Part shown: positions 35,301 through 47,505 of the stretch, one piece after another
How the letters are laid out: the number at the start of each line of letters is the position of its first letter
Numbering within the stretch: position 1 is the first letter of the stretch
Source of the DNA: Panorpa germanica
Taxonomy: Eukaryota > Arthropoda > Insecta > Mecoptera > Panorpidae
Length of the DNA: 64,000 nucleotides
Assembly: GCA_963678705.1 (NCBI GenBank)
Contig: OY783218.1
Location: 8,504,152-8,568,151, forward strand
Reading direction: 5' to 3'
Made by a program: the position numbers and the translations under genes
The notes under the pieces: generated by a model
The model's input: the letters and a program-made list of their open reading frames with translations, nothing else
Databases searched by the model: none
What the model was told of the DNA's origin: nothing

Positions 35301-38300
35301 TTAAAAACTTTATTTTACAGAACATTGTATTACAGAAAGTATCTTCATGTTGATAAAATTTTTTAACTTAAACCGTTATTTTTCACATACAAAAAGGAAA
35401 GGAACAAACAATTTAACGTCGTATTTGAGGTTACATTCTTCCCGCAAACTATTGCTGTCTTTCTCTTACAATGAATGAAGATGAGGCACTTAATTTCGCT
35501 CTTTATAATTATTTATTTCATCTATTTAACGTAATATATAATATAAGAAACATAACAAAGATTAACATAAAAAAGATATGATACTTCATAGAACATTTTG
35601 ACACTTTGTCGAGTTATGCAGATAGTTTCTAAAGTCACCGCATCGAGTCACTAGTGTCCTGCACGTGCAATGGTAATCAGTTGGGGGCAGTGATAAGATA
35701 TAATTACTAACTAAAATTAGGTATTACGTCTAGCAATGCAATGTACTACACATATGTGTACGTGTTGAACATCAACCCCAAACAACCCTCTCTACCCCTA
35801 TCGGTCACCAACAATTCCTGGCCCACTGAATACAGCCTATTACAACCCTCGTTTAATAGTTATCGCCCTGCGAAATAGCCTTGACTATGTTACCACTCGA
35901 TGTGTGGACCTATTAGGGATGAAATCGAATTGTTACAACTCGCACCCTTCGAGAACATAGGGGCTGTAATTAATGTCAAAACTTCAACCTGTTAATTTAA
36001 GGGTTTTATTCAATCTGAATAATAATGGCTAATTTTTTTTTTGTTGAAAATAATACTATAATTGAATTTTGTACAGTCTGAATGAATCACCTGATAAGAG
36101 TATTTCATTCCGTTTAAATGGTTGCATTTATATCAGGCGCATTTCCATTTATTGATATATTACTTGTTTCTTGTAGTGTTGAGGCATCAAATGTTGGCCT
36201 CCAATTAATATACACTTATATTTTCACTTAAATTTAGAGTATATAGCGGCTCAAAACTTTGCAATTGATTTTTAAACTCTTTACAGATAAAATACAGACA
36301 CACACTTTATAGTTCTGGCTTCCGAAGCACAAAAACCAAGGACTTTATTTCTAATGACACCAAGTTTACAAAAGATGAACGCAGCAAGATGAGGACAATG
36401 TAAATCTCAATTTTTAAGAACAATGAAGAATGCAGCAAAAACAACAACAAACAAACCAATTCATAATTTACCGGAGTAATAGTATTAATGACAAGAAATG
36501 TTATCATATAAATTGGACTTTAAATATAAAATGTAAATGCCATAGCCGTTGCTCGTTATTACTTATAACAAGCAACGGCTCTCTCGTTGAATTCTGAATA
36601 TAAAAATAAAAATTCGTATTAGAATTATTTATGTTGGTTGTTACAAAGTTAAGTATATTATGTCCATACATAACCATAAACTTATTAGGAAACATCAAAT
36701 AACAAATAAGAATCGATAAAAATCTATAATTAATGCTAATGAACATAGTAGTAACTGTAGCAGAAATACCAACAAAACAACAAATAATTATTAAAGTATG
36801 TAGTTATTTTGATACCAATTAAAAAGTTTATAAAAAGTTAGTAAAGTCAAGGCTAGTCAAAGCAAAGCAAGGAGAGCAAAGAGAGCAAAAGAAAAGAAAA
36901 CATGCAAACAGTGTTGCAACATGTTAAATATTAAAATTTATAAGAAAACTTTTTGTCATGAAAATCTTATTCCAGAGGAGTTTATAAAATAAGTCGTTAA
37001 ACTGAAAGTGAGATTTATTAAAGCACTGTCACCCTTAAAATATAAAACCACATCACAATTGTGTAACATGCACGGACTTTTGAAGGAGCCACGTTAACTT
37101 AGCTGCGTTAGGTTACGTTACATTACAAGGGTGGGACATGAGGGTGGAAATGGAGACTAAAGTTATACCCTTAGGGCTTAGACAGGGAGTTTTATCAAAT
37201 TTATATTTAAGTAGAAAAAAATTATAATATTTTTCTTTCATAAACGTGAATTTTTGTCAGATAATAAAAATATATAATTTAAAAATATCTGGAAATACCT
37301 GTCTAGAATCTTGTGAACGACCAGTGATCATTTGAGATATGTTTTTATGACACGCTAAGCATGTATTAGTATTGTTGAAAGAACATTTGCGTCATAAACG
37401 TCTTTGAGCAGACTTATGCCACTTTCTTTATATTTTAAATTTGAATTAACTTTGTTTCTATTCTATGTATCTGTAGTTTACGAGTTTTGAGTTTAGTGCT
37501 ACGTTAAATTGCCAAGCTGTGTAATGCCACCGCTGATATTCCGTCACACAAGCACAAAGCCGGTTCTATTCCTAGGGTGGCGTGCGATTTTGATCTCTTA
37601 TAGATGTCGAATTGAAATAATTCATTGTTTGGTATCGGGTTTTTATACAGTCTCGATTTAATCTCAGTTCAGCCCTCCGATAGACACGATCAATTACGAA
37701 AGTTATGATCGTGCTCCTCATTCAACGTTCAACATCCTCATTCTTCTTCCTATTTCAGCATCTCGATATGACGCAGGAATCGCCTTAACCATGATGTTCC
37801 CATTTTCATCTAATCTCTTTTTTCTTCTTCTTTCCTTTTCTTTTACCTTTTTCTATTTTCGTTCTCGAATTTTTCTTTTTGTGATCATTTTTTTTTCAAT
37901 ATTCATTTTTCTATGGTTGCACACAACCAATTAAATCTTATTTTATCAAACCCAGAAAATATAACTTATACGTTATCAATTTTTTATTTTTGTACAAGTG
38001 GTAGGGCAGCCTACGTTTGAAGAAGGTTTCCAGTTTAAGTATACCTGATTATTTAGCATAGTAGTCTTGTAACTTCTTACATTTACACCTTAATAAATTA
38101 CATTAAAAATTGAAGCTCTTGTCTTAAGATAAAGAAAACATAATGTTCATTTTCTGTTTCTTTTTCGAATTTTTATATTTATTATATTTTGGACTTGAAG
38201 TTTTAGCTTTTGGGTTTACATGCCAATTAACATTTTTGAGCTTAATATAATGTAAAGTTACATAACAAAAGTTAAGTTTTCTGACGTTAGTAAAGCGTTT

Positions 38301-38365
38301 TATGCTAGAAAACATTTTTAATGAACTTACTTAATGACAATTCATTGACTTATTTACGAAATAGA
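35301..38365. other. 3 kb without recognised gene or mobile element
   Basis: AT-rich. Frames at 36307-36507, 36504-36746 and 38124-38315 carry no domain signal. The only local structure noted is the hairpin at 36544-36580. Confidence 0.45.
36544..36580. repeat. Perfect-looking 16-bp stem-loop
   Basis: AGCCGTTGCTCGTTAT and ATAACAAGCAACGGCT pair over 16 bp with one mismatch around the 5-nt loop TACTT. No long U-tract or gene end is next to it, so it is probably a decayed inverted repeat rather than a terminator. Confidence 0.6.
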
Positions 38366-38480
38366 GTGTGAGGGCATTGATGATTGATGCTGACTGCTGT
38401 GTCTTCTGATTCGATTATCGGCCAGCGTTATATTCTCTAGGTTTGGCTGTTATCAAGTTAAATAGATTATGTACAAACAT
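38366..38480 (+). repeat. SINE-like repeat, copy 1
   Basis: GCTGACTGCTGTGTCTTCTG followed by ATTCGATTATCGG, then TCTCTAGGTTTGGCTGTTAT and AAGTTAAATAGATTATGTAC, aligns with 42160-42275. The B-box position is degenerate here. Confidence 0.45.
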
Positions 38481-39650
38481 AAAATACACTTAATATAACA
38501 GCGGTGTGTAATGCCGACATAGATATATTAGTATACGTTTACGTTTTGTGTTGAGAGGATTAGTAATATAAATAAAACAACAATTAAGTAAACAGAATTT
38601 CAATGACACCCTGTTGTACTACTTCCGTAACAACAGATACTGGTTGCTTCTTCATTCTTCGTTGTGGTACGAATATTCCGCTTCATAGTCAGTACATTTA
38701 TCTTGGGTTTTAATTAGGCTAATGTTTTTTTTCTAGTTTATTCCCGTCAAGTGGAAACGGATCTCTGAGCTGGCTTTATGAATACAGGAATTCTACAATT
38801 ACGTACAACTAAATAGGAACGAGAAATTGTAATACAAAGAAAGCAACAAGGAACATTTCTGATTGGGAGCACGATGATAACCTAATTTATAGTTTCATAA
38901 TTATCTAAGGTTTTACTGAGTGCTATATAATATGTAGCAAATATATATATACCGCAACCAACAAAGGTTGCATTGTCTTGTGCAAGCTTGCTACAATATA
39001 ATTACAAGGTTTATTGAGAGAATTTTGTTATACAATACATATTTTAAAATATAACAAATTTTGGTTAAATTCCAATGTAACATTACTCGACTTTAATTAA
39101 GCCTTGCTGTAAAAGAAACAAATGATTTTTACTTCAGCTAAAGCAGGTATTAGCCGTTTTACTGTAACTAACTACAGGTAAATAAATTTTGTTTAAAATA
39201 TGCATAAATCACGTGGACATACCAAAACACATAAACCATTTAAAATTAAAGCTTTAATCCTGTATTTTAAAACAACTGTTTTTTCTTTGAGATTTTACGA
39301 ATTTTCGTTTGTTGTGGGGGACTAATCCAGATTTCTAGATAGGGATGCATTGTGAAAAGGCTTACACACAAAAAGATCAGCGAATATAGTAAGCAGGCTA
39401 ACTGTATATGTTCTCAAACTACTTGTAAGAACATGGTTATGTGTCACAAAGAATATACTATAGATCGTCAGATTACATTTAGGGGAAATTTACTTCGTAT
39501 AAATCTGAAGGTTTGTACAAAAGTATGAGCAAGTTATACTTACAACAACAAATGATAAAACCAATGAATTCTGCGCTCCTGTATAGTAGTATGTCCTATG
39601 GTCAGGACGACTCAAGTCTCTGGCTTCATATTCATATTATATTTATTATA
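38481..39650. other. No gene seen
   Basis: AT-rich DNA without recognised features. Confidence 0.5.
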
Positions 39651-39654
39651 TTAA

Positions 39655-40235
39655 TTGTGTGCCTTTCGGCTTTACAATCTACATTATAATATTTCTTAAT
39701 GCATTTCATATAAATTCAAAATTAAAACTAAACTTAAACTATTCAAGACTATTACTACTTCGAATAGTACTTTTTGTTTCTTATTTTCTTGATCCTCTCT
39801 CTTCATGTTCCCTACTCCTCCTTTATTCACACCGTTTCCTGCTTCTCCTTCCTTATTGCCTGTATCTTCATCTATCACCTCTTGCCTTCCTTGTCTCCTC
39901 TCGACAAACCCTCTATTATCTTTTCACTATTCTTCCTGCCTTCTCTCTTCGTTTTCACTTCTCCACTTATGTCTATTACAGGAATAAACACTCTATCTTT
40001 ACTATTTCCTCTTGACTCTCTTACTTTACTATTTCTTCTTGACTCTGTTCCTTTACTATTTTATTATTGTCTCTATCTCCGTCATCCACCTCTTGTCCTT
40101 ATCTCCTTTCCGCAAATCCTCTATTTTTCTGGACTGAAGTTTAACTGTTTCCTCGCTACTTGTTTCTTTCTCCTGCTTCCCTTCACTGCCTCTTTTAGTA
40201 CTTCCTCTCTCTTCATGTTCCTTATATTTAGGCTA
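39655..40235 (-). mobile_element. Non-LTR retrotransposon 3' fragment (family C-related, copy 3)
   Basis: The minus strand is purine-rich and ends ATTGTAAAGCCGAAAGGCAC with ACAATTAATATAAT, matching the end of 24360-24893. The long plus-strand open frames (118 and 170 codons) are low-complexity Ser/Leu/Phe runs caused by the pyrimidine bias and are not genes. Confidence 0.65.
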
Positions 40236-40865
40236 AATTTATATAGCCTTCATATTCATATTTCTTCAATATGTATACATAAATAATTTTAAGAATATGA
40301 TATATGATGTATATTTCTTTTTGCAGAGTGTATGGTCGTCATTCTGTCCCTAAGGGATTTGACCACACTGTACACTGTACTCTGTACCCTGTACTCATGC
40401 CTGTACCAGGCCTGGGATTACAAACATTTTATTACGCCAAACATGACTCTGGTATGTACTGTGATATCAGTATCTGCAGATAATGGCCCCGTGCCGAGGA
40501 CCGCGGAAGTGCTTGAGAGAGGTATGGTGAGGAAGGAGGTTAGTACCGTGGGGTGAGGAAGAGAGTATAACTCCATTCAAATATCATGATAAAACGTCAC
40601 TACAAAAAATATGATATCCGGAAGGTCAGAAGTTATGAACAATTTTAAACTTTTAATACAGGAGCCTCACCACACTGTAATTCTGATGTTTAATAAGTGC
40701 ACGTGGTTAAATGGTAATTATTGGTTTGTGTTATAAAACAAATAAAGCAAAATCCAACAAGCACTATGCTATATTAGTTGTGTTGGTAGCTAGCTCGGCC
40801 AACATCGCTTGAGCCGAGCGCCAGAATACGTATACGCAGATACGACAAAACAGTAAGTCTATATA
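40236..40865. other. Unassigned; GC-richer patches at 40330-40560 and 40780-40860
   Basis: A 74-codon frame at 40332-40556 has no recognisable domain. The second patch (GCTCGGCCAACATCGCTTGA) directly precedes the small ORF at 40866. Nothing links either to a known gene. Confidence 0.35.
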
Positions 40866-41030
40866 ATGGAACACAGTTCACTTTGTGATGAAAGAATCAG
40901 AGAGCATATCAACAGAAATATGAAAGGAGAGAGTAATGATGTATTTGAGGAACACCTTAAAGAAATCAATTCTTTCTGCGATGAAAAATACGTTAAAGCT
41001 AAAATAGAAGCTCTATTTTTACTAGTTTAA
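40866..41030 (+). CDS. Small unassigned ORF, 54 codons
   Basis: ATG at 40866 opens a charged, non-low-complexity frame beginning MEHSSLCDERIREHINRNMK and ending ALFLLV before TAA. Composition (Glu, Lys, Asn, two Cys) is more protein-like than most short frames in this window, and a GC-richer leader precedes it. It ends at the junction with LINE-derived sequence on the opposite strand. It might be the start of a truncated transposon ORF or an exon fragment; no domain is recognised. Confidence 0.2.
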   Translation: MEHSSLCDERIREHINRNMKGESNDVFEEHLKEINSFCDEKYVKAKIEALFLLV

Positions 41031-41790
41031 TATTTATTATTTTATTTTTTAATGTTTTTTGCCATTTGGCACTACATTCTTGTGCCTTAACTCATTTATA
41101 TACATGTCATTGTGCTTAATTCAATTTTAATCCTTATTAAATCTAAACATTCTCATTTTTTTCAAATGAAAAAAAAATATATATAAAATTCCTTATAAAA
41201 ATAAAAACAAAACTGCTACTGCTTCGCTCCTCCTACTTCCCTCCTCCTGCTACTATCCCTCGTGTTTCTACTCTGCCATTCCTTCTCTTTCCTAGCTTTT
41301 TTCTCTATCTCCGCCATCCAACTCTTCCCTTCACTTTCGGCATTACATTCTTTTGCCTTAAAAAGATTTAAAAAGCTTCAGCCTTACTTCTTCTAATTAT
41401 TTCTGCCATTTATCTGTTCCCTTTCTTGCCCCCTTTTAAGAGCTGCCCAATATTCATCTCATTCCCTACTTTTTCCTTACAATCAAACTTAATGTGCTCC
41501 AGTGTTTCGTCCTTCGTTCCGCACACTCTACACATTCTTTCCTCACTACTTTCCCAGTATCTGTTTCCTTTTTCCTCATTTCCCAATCTAAACCTTGCTG
41601 TCCTTCTTATGTTTTTTATGTCTTTTTCTATTAAGTACTGAGGTATATTACTTTCCCAAATATTTTAATATCTTGCATTGTAATTGCTTTTCTCGATTTT
41701 TCCCATTCTTTCCTGTTGTTGTATCTCCTTATGCCTTCTCCTTAGCTCCTCTTTCACACTTGCGCCTCCTACTAATTTAATAATTAAAAT
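41031..41790 (-). mobile_element. Non-LTR retrotransposon 3' fragment(s) (family C, copy 4)
   Basis: On the minus strand: GNRYWESSEERMCRVCGTKD, then ETLEHIKFDCKEKVGNEMNI, an intact CxxC...HxxxxxC knuckle of the LINE ORF2 C-terminus, ending in a stop near 41410. Downstream the 3' UTR motif AAGGCAAAAGAATGTAATGC (41330-41365) recurs as AAGGCACAAGAATGTAGTGC (41060-41092). So two 3' ends may be stacked. Confidence 0.7.
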
Positions 41791-41825
41791 TACGGAGCTG
41801 AGCCTAACACATTCGAGTGTTTATT

Positions 41826-41878
41826 GGGCTATTTAACATAGCCCGTTGACTCAGTGCTGTACTGGTTATACCAGTACA
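41826..41878. repeat. Two adjacent perfect hairpins
   Basis: GGGCTAT/ATAGCCC (41826-41844) is followed 13 bp later by TGTACTGG/CCAGTACA (41858-41878, loop TTATA). Both stems are perfect. No gene ends nearby. Confidence 0.65.
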
Positions 41879-42155
41879 ATTCTTTTTCGTTTAAAATCAA
41901 TACTACTTTAAAATGCAGTACATGCTACAACTCAGTATGTACATCTCTATAATTAGTGCTCGGCTAATTAAATCCGGATGTCTGGTCAATGTAAAATGGA
42001 CGTAATTATCAAGCAGGCACACAGTTTTAGAGCTAGTGCTGTCAACACTGGTTTGTGCAAGGAATGAACTATTAATTGAACAAATAGGAACATTTGGAAG
42101 TAAACCAAATTCCGAGTCTACTTTTTCTTGGACCTTGGTTAAGAAAAATCTAAAC
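41879..42155. other. No gene seen
   Basis: Overlapping opposite-strand frames of 90 and 101 codons (41903-42341) lack domains and run into the SINE-like repeat. Confidence 0.4.
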
Positions 42156-42159
42156 GACA

Positions 42160-42275
42160 TATTAATTGAGAACATTGATACTGACGCTGACTGCTGTGTT
42201 TCTGGTTCGATACCTGGATCAGAGTTACATTTTCTGTGTTTGGTTGTTATAAAATTAAATTATTTATATATATTT
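42160..42275 (+). repeat. SINE-like repeat, copy 2, with tRNA-type B box
   Basis: GGTTCGATACC at 42204-42214 fits the RNA polymerase III B-box consensus (GGTTCGANNCC). The flanks GCTGACTGCTGTGTTTCTG and TGTGTTTGGTTGTTAT match the copy at 38366. A convincing A box was not found. Confidence 0.45.
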
Positions 42276-44110
42276 TATGTGGGAAACAAGAGTACTATCC
42301 CAATTCTGATGTGGAAAACAATACCTAATCCGCTAATCTGATGTGGTTGTTTCTTGTCAGGATGATAAAGAATCACATAATTTGTTTAAAACATTTATTT
42401 AATAAAATAATAACGATGATAATAATACAATAAGGTTACAATATAAACGTTGGTATTTACTTTACAAATACAGAACAATGAATGAACAAACCATCTTAAA
42501 TTCTAGTTATTATATACTCAGTCCTACATTAGTTTTCAGCTAGATTTAATAGGATTATTTTTATTACTTTTGGGAATGCGTTTAGTTAATTTCGGTAAGC
42601 ACATTCCCTCACGTAATCAATCAGTGGTTTAAAGTTTCACACATTTTAATTGATTTAACCTTTGACTTGGTTTCCGTTCACAATATACACTTATTAATCA
42701 CATTCTTTTACGACTTCTCTAGCTCGGGTGTTATAGTTATGATTTCTTTGTATGTTCGATTTATTTTTACGACTTCAGCGGTGTATTTTAAATCAACAGA
42801 AAAACGCAATTTTTTCGTGAAAAGTGGATCACCACTTTTTATTTTTAACTAAAGTACAAACTCTGAGGTTAGTACTAAAAGACAATATCTATAAAATGTC
42901 ACAGGAATGACTGTGAAATTTAAAATGACAGCTCTTCTTGAAAGCCCCTAAATGTGGTGTTATTATCACAAATTGTTGTTATATGGCACAAAAGCAGTCT
43001 CTGACCCTAGGAAGAAATAAATAAAATATTTAACTGTTACCTTCCCGACTATCAGTAGCTTTCAGACAAATTATAAAACTTTTAAAATAAATTTAGTGCA
43101 CAAGGCAAACAATATTTTCTTAATGGATTCTCTTTTTATTGTCAACATTGTACCAGTGTATTTATTTTTAACATTTATTTCAAATATTTAATTTTAAAAT
43201 TTAACTTGAAATATACAAACCACATTTCACAAGCTCTGCGTCGTTATAATTATACAAGTTGTATGCAATTTCCTGTAATGAGAAAAAGCTCACTAAAAGC
43301 TCAGTTTAAAGCTTACAAGAACTTTATGGTTTGGAATAGTTAAAAGTTACGCTCCCATATTATAAAGCTTCCACCCAACACTATTTAGTCACGAATATAC
43401 GGCTATAACTTTATATTACATTTAAACTAATGAGATAGAGGGAGATAGTTGAATTATTTTATTTGTTTTCCAAAAGGAATAATTTTCTGTTTGAAGAATC
43501 TTTTGTTCAAGAGTTTCTTGATGGTAAGATCGTTTAATAAAATGATCTGTGTTTAGCCATTAGGCGAAGTCTTCTGAGTTATACAACTAGCTAACTAACA
43601 ATGCTTGCTTAATTTGATATTTGTTTATTTTGTTTAATTACGTTTTTGGGTATTTTAATGACAAATTCATAATTACTTTAGCTTTTGTACTGCTAGTTTA
43701 CTTAAAAAAGTAAATAATTGTTTCTGGTATTTACTAATTTTGTTTTCATCATCACCAAAACTGTTTTTTTTTTTCAATTGTATTTTCTCAAATATATTCA
43801 ATTTGTGTTAGAATATTCCGATTCTATCTAAGTGACATTCAAATATAAAATGAAGTATTTTAATAGAGATTTATTGGAGATTTATAAAAGTACAAATGCA
43901 GTTCCTTATTTTATATACTATAGTTATAGTTTCTTTCAATAAAAAAACATCTTCTTCTACGGATTGCAAGCTTTGTTATCCCTTCATGGAAGAAAGAAGA
44001 TGGCTTCCCCAATAGACTAATTGCAAATGCACTGGATGACCGCAACGTCGTCTTTAAATTTCTCCGCTCCTAATGCTCCATGGGGATTAGTTGGGAATCT
44101 AAAGTAAGTA
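42276..44110. other. No gene seen
   Basis: AT-rich DNA. Frames at 42667-42852 and 44017-44244 have no recognised domain. Confidence 0.45.
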
Positions 44111-44114
44111 TTCA

Positions 44115-44310
44115 AGAAGTCTGTCTGAGATCGATTAATCGAAGAATCGATTTTTTGAGTCGATCTTAAACAACGGATCGATGCTGTAGAATCGATCTCA
44201 AACACTCGAAAATAGAGATTCGATTTTTCTTTGTAAGAATGCAACTATACAATTATTTACATTATTTATTAAAATTAAAATCGATAAAAGATCGTTTTTT
44301 ATTTGGGTTA
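44115..44310. repeat. Degenerate ATCGAT-rich repeat, left part
   Basis: Irregular recurrence of GATCGATT, GAATCGAT and TCGATTTTT over ~200 bp. The same motif family resumes at 45105-45175 on the other side of element E, so the element seems to have split one array. Confidence 0.6.
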
Positions 44311-44322
44311 GTGTCAATTATA

Positions 44323-45095
44323 CAGGGTGTCCCAAAATTCAACGATTAGCCGGCACCAGAAGGTGGTCCTGCTCATGACTACACAAGAAAAAAAGAAAAA
44401 AAGTTTTTATCTCATTTTTTAAAAAGAAATTTTTTTTTCGAAAATCGAAACACCTTAAGATGTTTTTAACTACCACGACCACAATTTTTCAAATATTTCT
44501 GATTTTTTTTTTGTATCGGCAACCTAAATAGCACTGCTATCCACCACAACCATTAAAACTCCGAGAATGCTAGTAGTTCTTGCAACAACAATTTATGAAA
44601 TTTGGTTCTTGTTTAGAAATAGTATGCATAATTTTTTTTTATTGCTAGTTTTCCTGGAGTATTATACCATTTTGGAATCCTGACGAGTTGCGCCAATTTT
44701 TAAAAAAACTTGCCATAGTAGTGTTCATACTTTTTTTTTACACCACGATGGGTTAAAGTTGACTGAAAGTAAAAATCTTTTAAAAATTTTAGGGAAAAAA
44801 ATAATTTCGAATAAATTTTGTGTAAAAACTACTAGCATTCTGGGAGTTTTAATGGTTGTTATGGATAGCAGTGCTATTTAGGTTGCCGATACAAAAAAAA
44901 ATTCAGAAATATTTGAAAAATTGTGGTCATGGTAGTTAAAAACATCTTAAGGTGTTTCAATTTTCGAAAAAAAATTTTTTTTTTTTCTAATTCCTAAACA
45001 AAATGAGATAAAATTTTTTTTTCTTTTTTTCTTGTGTAGTCATGAGCAGGACCACCTTCTGGTGCCGGCTTATCGTTGAATTTTGGGACACCCTG
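44323..45095. mobile_element. Foldback-type element E, copy 2, long arms
   Basis: Starts CAGGGTGTCCCAAAATTCAA and ends with its complement; TA on both sides. The inverted arms are about 290 bp each. Landmarks GCAACCTAAATAGCACTGCT and the complement AGCAGTGCTATTTAGGTTGC lie symmetrically, as do CATGAGCAGGACCACC and GGTGGTCCTGCTCATG. About 773 bp, non-coding. This is the least deleted of the three copies. Confidence 0.85.
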
Positions 45096-45104
45096 TATAA
45101 TATA

Positions 45105-45175
45105 AAGAAATCGATTATTTAGACTTCGATTCGAATCGATTAAAAAATCGATCTTTTTTAAGAAGAATCGCCATC
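45105..45175. repeat. ATCGAT-rich repeat, right part
   Basis: AAATCGATTATTTAGACTTC and GAATCGATTAAAAAATCGAT continue the motif seen left of element E. Confidence 0.6.
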
Positions 45176-46169
45176 GCTAGTGCGTTGTGGTGCAGAAGGA
45201 GAACATCGCGAATCGGTTGCACGTATCGTTTGTTGCAATATGCAATCTTGCCTTCATCCAGTACCCTCTAATGCATAGCACACAAGCTGACGCACGGTTT
45301 AAATATAGTCTTCTTTAATGGTGATCACCGGACGCCGTTTATGACTCTAATTTTACACTTTATCACGATCATTTCAAAACTTCTAGACTGAATCAAACAC
45401 TTGGGTTCTACTCATAATAGTATCACTCAAATGTGCTTGGAGTCTCTTCAAAATTTGATCCGACTTCATACCTTCGTTGGCTAGAAAACTAGTGGTACCT
45501 ATCATACCTTCTATTGTTTCATAGCTGTACTCAAATAACGGCTGTGAATGTCAGAGTTTTCTGTATGGCTACTATCTCTCTATTCTTCTGTCAACACAAA
45601 ATTCCGGTTTAACTTTGAATGTAATTTATATTACCTCACTTTAAGATATTTAGCAAGAAACACTAAAAATCATCTACACACATACTATAACTTCCTTTTT
45701 AAGTCACTGTTATTATTTTAGATTTCCAAGACCTAAACGCATCAGGCCACAAAGGTTTCTGCTATTTCTACTGTCGACATAACTTTAACCATAATGAAAT
45801 GTATCTGGGTTTATTCTAAGTATCTGGTTACATAACCTTCCGCTTTACATTTGTGGCGCTGTGGTAGTCTTGTGTGTGATATATAAATACGGACAAAAAC
45901 TTTAGCTTCTAAATAAAACAAATGTTTACGTTCTAAAGATATTCCAACCGCTAGTCCTAGTCGTAAGTTTAAATATTTAATGTACCATTCAGCTTCCTTG
46001 GGTTTTGGTCCTTCCCTCTCCTCGTACTTCGTCCTTCGTTCTCGGTCAGTTTGTTTGAAAATTGTTGGTCAACGTTACTGAAATCTACTACATACTGGCA
46101 TTTCTTGCATAGGAATATGTGACATGAAGCTTTGTCCAAACCAAAGCGAACATTACATGCAGCATCTAA
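45176..46169. other. No gene seen
   Basis: Moderately less AT-rich, with no long frame or recognised repeat. Confidence 0.5.
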
Positions 46170-46806
46170 AATGGGCTTGTGTCCTCATTTTTAGTGGTTG
46201 ATTCTTCAATTGTTAATTGAAATTGATGTTAATAAATGTGTATTGGCGTGTCTATTTTATTAAATATCTAAATGTTGACGGAGATATAGCAATTAAAAGT
46301 TTGAATTGTAGTTTTAGCGCGAGAAATGGTCGGCCATATTTGTATGACGTGAAATGCATTTTAACATCAGTTATTTGTTGAGTAGGTCAGTGCTGTGGTA
46401 ATGTTTTGTAGCTGTTGGTAGTCAAATAATCAAGTCAAATCAAAGAATAATAAGTTTTATTTTATTTAACCCTGCTAAGGCAGACATAATATTGGAATTT
46501 GTGTGTTCCTTGAAATAGCTGTAAATAATATTTGATATTTTGATATATAAATACATATAGCAGAGATTTATGATCTGTAAGTTTGGTAGCCTTACACAAG
46601 GATTGTGATGTCATATCCGCTTGGAATGTGTACAACGTTGAATCCCTTTAATAATTAAAGAGACAAAATGACTTTTTTAATTGTTAATATCTCTTAAGAT
46701 ATAAGGAGTTATTAAAAAATAATTGAACATTCGAGGTTCTAGTAACCCACTTTATCAATATATAGTACACTTTTATAAAAATTAAGACATAGGACACAAG
46801 CCCATT
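46170..46806 (+). mobile_element. Inverted-repeat family D2 (AATGGGCTTGTGTCCT), copy 1
   Basis: 637 bp between AATGGGCTTGTGTCCT and its complement. It shares nearly its whole length with 50804-51426 and the inverse copy at 60169-60778. A 51-codon frame at 46226-46381 starts MLINVYWRVYFIKYLNVDGD. Flanks give no exact target duplication (CATCTA against CATATA). The superfamily is unassigned. Confidence 0.8.
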
Positions 46807-47505
46807 CATATAGAGTTTAATATTTTAACTACAGAGTCTTAATTGTTTTATTTCTCTCATTTGTTTTTGTGGTTTCGTTGCCACATATAGTATTATTTAT
46901 TATTTTTATACGAACAATATAACATCTTTTCTTTTTTATCACAAGACGACTTGTTTGACATCTTCCTCTTAGTTCACTGACATCACTGACAGATGTAGAC
47001 ACTTGTACAATACACATAACCTATATTTTAAATTTTGCACTAGTTTTATTATGGCTTGTAAATCAACTTAATTTTATTTTATAATTAAATGCTAACTAAG
47101 CAACTTCTTGACTGGCAATTTATAAATTCTGCTGTTAAAAGTTTTGTGTTTTATTTCATGAATTCATTTTCTGTTTTAAATATAAAACACTTAAAAAAGT
47201 TCAAATTAAAATGAATATAATTTTTGATGCATGTTTTAAAAAAAAATAAAAGTTTTCTGCTTGTGTAAAGGTTTGCGGTGCAGTACATGGTACATGGTAC
47301 ATGGTTGAAATTAATCTACTGTCTCAAGTACATCGTGTATACTTGTGTAATTATATTTACATAAATTATGCTGCTTAAAGCAGCGTATCCACTGATGCAA
47401 CATTTTTATAGATTAACCCAAATATAATTATATACCTTAAGGGTAATAAATCTGAACGCATGTATAAGTAAAGTGTACTATAGCTGTTAAAATATGTGAA
47501 CTACT
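46807..47505. other. No gene seen
   Basis: AT-rich; includes the tandem GGTACATGGTACATGG near 47288. No coding frame supported. Confidence 0.5.

Noticed and set aside
39659..40286. Plus-strand frames of 118 and 170 codons resembling membrane proteins
   Set aside because: Pyrimidine-biased reverse side of a LINE 3' UTR; the hydrophobicity comes from T/C richness.
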